Of a stretch of 64,000 nucleotides of DNA, positions 62,932-64,000 are shown one piece after another (the stretch's first letter is position 1; the number at the start of each line of letters is the position of its first letter). Under the pieces are notes generated by a model. That model searched no databases. It saw only the letters and a program-made list of their open reading frames with translations, and was not told the DNA's origin. The position numbers were made by a program, and so were the translations under genes. The DNA is from Acidovorax sp. Leaf160 (GTDB lineage Bacteria; Pseudomonadota; Gammaproteobacteria; Burkholderiales; Burkholderiaceae_C): positions 174,324 through 238,323 of the forward strand of contig NZ_LMOV01000028.1 of the NCBI RefSeq assembly GCF_001424265.1, in the 5' to 3' direction.

Positions 62932-64000
62932 TCAGCAGGCAGCGCGCCGAGCCGGGCCGGCACGGGCGCTCGCCAGCCGCGCCACCAGCCGGCGGCCCAG
63001 GCGGATGCCGGGCTTTTCCACGCAGAACCACGAAAAGGCGGCCATGGCCAGCGTCAGTACCAGGGACGCTGCCAGGCACGCGGAAAGGCTCCAGCCCCGG
63101 CTCAGGCTGATCTGGGTCACGGCCTGCTGGATCGGGAAGGCGTAGATGTAGACACCGTAGGACAGGTCTTCATGCGGCCAGCCGGACGCGCGCGATGCAC
63201 CCGCATGCGCCGCCCAGAACACGCCGCTGGCGACCAGGGTCCACACGCCGATCTGCACGCTCCAGCGCGCCTGCCCGGCCCAGGCCAGCACCAGTCCCGC
63301 GCAGGCCAGCGCCGCCAGCCAGGCGCCGGGGCGCACGCGGCAGGCCGCGAAGCTGCTGCCCAGCAGGAACATGACGCCGAATGCCGACACGTCGACCACG
63401 TTGAACAGCTCGCCCAGCCCGGCCGGAAGCCACGTCAGCGACGCGAACGGGGCCTTCGGCGTGTCGCTGAAGCCACGCGCCCACATCCACAGGGCGGCCA
63501 TCGCGGCGGCGCCGGCGGGGTAGGCCCAGCGGCGCCCCGTCCAGCCGGCCCAGCCGGCCGCCGACAGCAGCAGATACATCAGCAGCTCATAGCGGATGGT
63601 CCACAGCGACCCGTTGACGGACCGCGCAAAAGGGTTGGACTCGAACACCCCCGGCAAGGCGTTGGCCGTCGCCAGCGCGGCCGCGTTGTTCGCCAGATAG
63701 ACCCAGGTGGCGGGTTCGGCCCAATACCGGCCGCTGCTCCAGGTCGTCATGAGCCAGCCCACCACGGCCACCGAGAAGATGACCGCCGCGACCAGGCCGG
63801 GAAAGATGCGTGCGATGCGCTTGATCCAGAAGCCGGCCCAACGCGGCTCGCGGTGCCAGCTCTGGCACACGAGGTAGCCGCTGATGAAGAAAAAGCAGTA
63901 CACCGCCAGCGAGCCAAGGGTGTGGCCCGCGAATGGAACGGGCAGCGTCAGGCGGTAGAAATATTCCCCATGCGACAGCAGCACCGCGACGGCGGCCATC
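62932..64000 (-). CDS. Acyltransferase-3 (OafA/YrhL) family protein, 5' end outside the window
   Basis: Integral membrane O-acyltransferase, at least 355 residues, cut by the right edge. The first visible residues AAVAVLLSHGEYF correspond to the family's first helix with its catalytic-region His, so only a few residues are missing. CFFFISGYLVCQSWHR, KRIARIFPGLVAAV and LSYGVYIYAFPIQQAVTQ are hallmarks. About ten helices. Such enzymes acetylate or acylate surface sugars. The stop is at 62932; the gap to the dehydrogenase gene is 91 bp. Confidence 0.9.
   Translation of the reverse strand, partial: MAAVAVLLSHGEYFYRLTLPVPFAGHTLGSLAVYCFFFISGYLVCQSWHREPRWAGFWIKRIARIFPGLVAAVIFSVAVVGWLMTTWSSGRYWAEPATWVYLANNAAALATANALPGVFESNPFARSVNGSLWTIRYELLMYLLLSAAGWAGWTGRRWAYPAGAAAMAALWMWARGFSDTPKAPFASLTWLPAGLGELFNVVDVSAFGVMFLLGSSFAACRVRPGAWLAALACAGLVLAWAGQARWSVQIGVWTLVASGVFWAAHAGASRASGWPHEDLSYGVYIYAFPIQQAVTQISLSRGWSLSACLAASLVLTLAMAAFSWFCVEKPGIRLGRRLVARLASARAGPARRAAC

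Overview
The window is a gene-dense, high-GC (roughly two thirds G+C by eye) chromosomal segment of a betaproteobacterium. The gene set (Bug-family tricarboxylate receptors, a leucine/isovalerate catabolic cluster, a double-length UvrA, a Gram-negative trimeric porin) and a dispersed repeat with the core TCAAGCGCT point to the Comamonadaceae, most likely Acidovorax or a close relative. The family placement is an inference from gene content. No rRNA, tRNA, CRISPR array, insertion sequence or prophage was seen.

Region 1 (1-11896). The left edge holds the 5' part of etfB followed by a second, out-of-frame partial copy. Next comes a leftward operon: FadB-like protein, thiolase, large and small acyl-CoA dehydrogenases, PaaG-like isomerase, class III CoA-transferase and two periplasmic Bug receptors. 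Its order resembles the pim (pimelate/dicarboxylate) operons of other proteobacteria. A divergent LysR gene faces it across an intergenic region with a perfect 15-bp palindrome.

Region 2 (12004-17686). Housekeeping genes: PaiB-like protein, HtpX, a DUF3025 protein, dihydroorotase PyrC, and a two-component system read leftward.

Region 3 (17850-29339). This is the most unusual part. Nine rightward genes, mostly overlapping by 4 nt, encode a NodT-type outer-membrane factor, FtsX-type permease, ABC ATPase, lipoprotein adaptor, MtnX-like phosphatase, alpha/beta hydrolase, two half-size DMT/SMR-like transporters and a DegT aminotransferase. Converging on them is a three-gene operon: class III aminotransferase, FemAB/GNAT-like acyltransferase and a ureohydrolase-fold enzyme. 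Together with the divergent two-component system this looks like a regulated make-and-export system for an amino-modified product that I do not recognise.

Region 4 (29729-41357). A 1970-residue double UvrA, a LivK-type binding protein, small membrane proteins, a porin and an MHS-family major facilitator.

Region 5 (41358-54684). A leftward run containing HCCA isomerase, DUF1289 and YbaK proteins, then a liu-type leucine/isovalerate cluster: acyl-CoA synthetase, liuB, liuC, liuD and liuE, with DLH, DinB, DUF4126 and GhrA genes interleaved and a divergent AraC gene. No isovaleryl-CoA dehydrogenase is present. A 40-codon leader that repeats the start of LiuD sits directly before liuD.

Region 6 (54737-64000). 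GST, HAD phosphatase, a repeat-bearing lipoprotein, a NarL-type regulator converging with a hybrid histidine kinase, a YchJ protein, a DUF421 protein, a short-chain-type acyl-CoA dehydrogenase and a truncated acyltransferase-3 gene.

Across the window at least six copies of a roughly 60-bp AT-richer palindromic repeat occur. Three lie inside reading frames (UvrA, LiuB and the DUF1289 protein, where one supplies the start codon) and one supplies the stop codon of the HAD gene.
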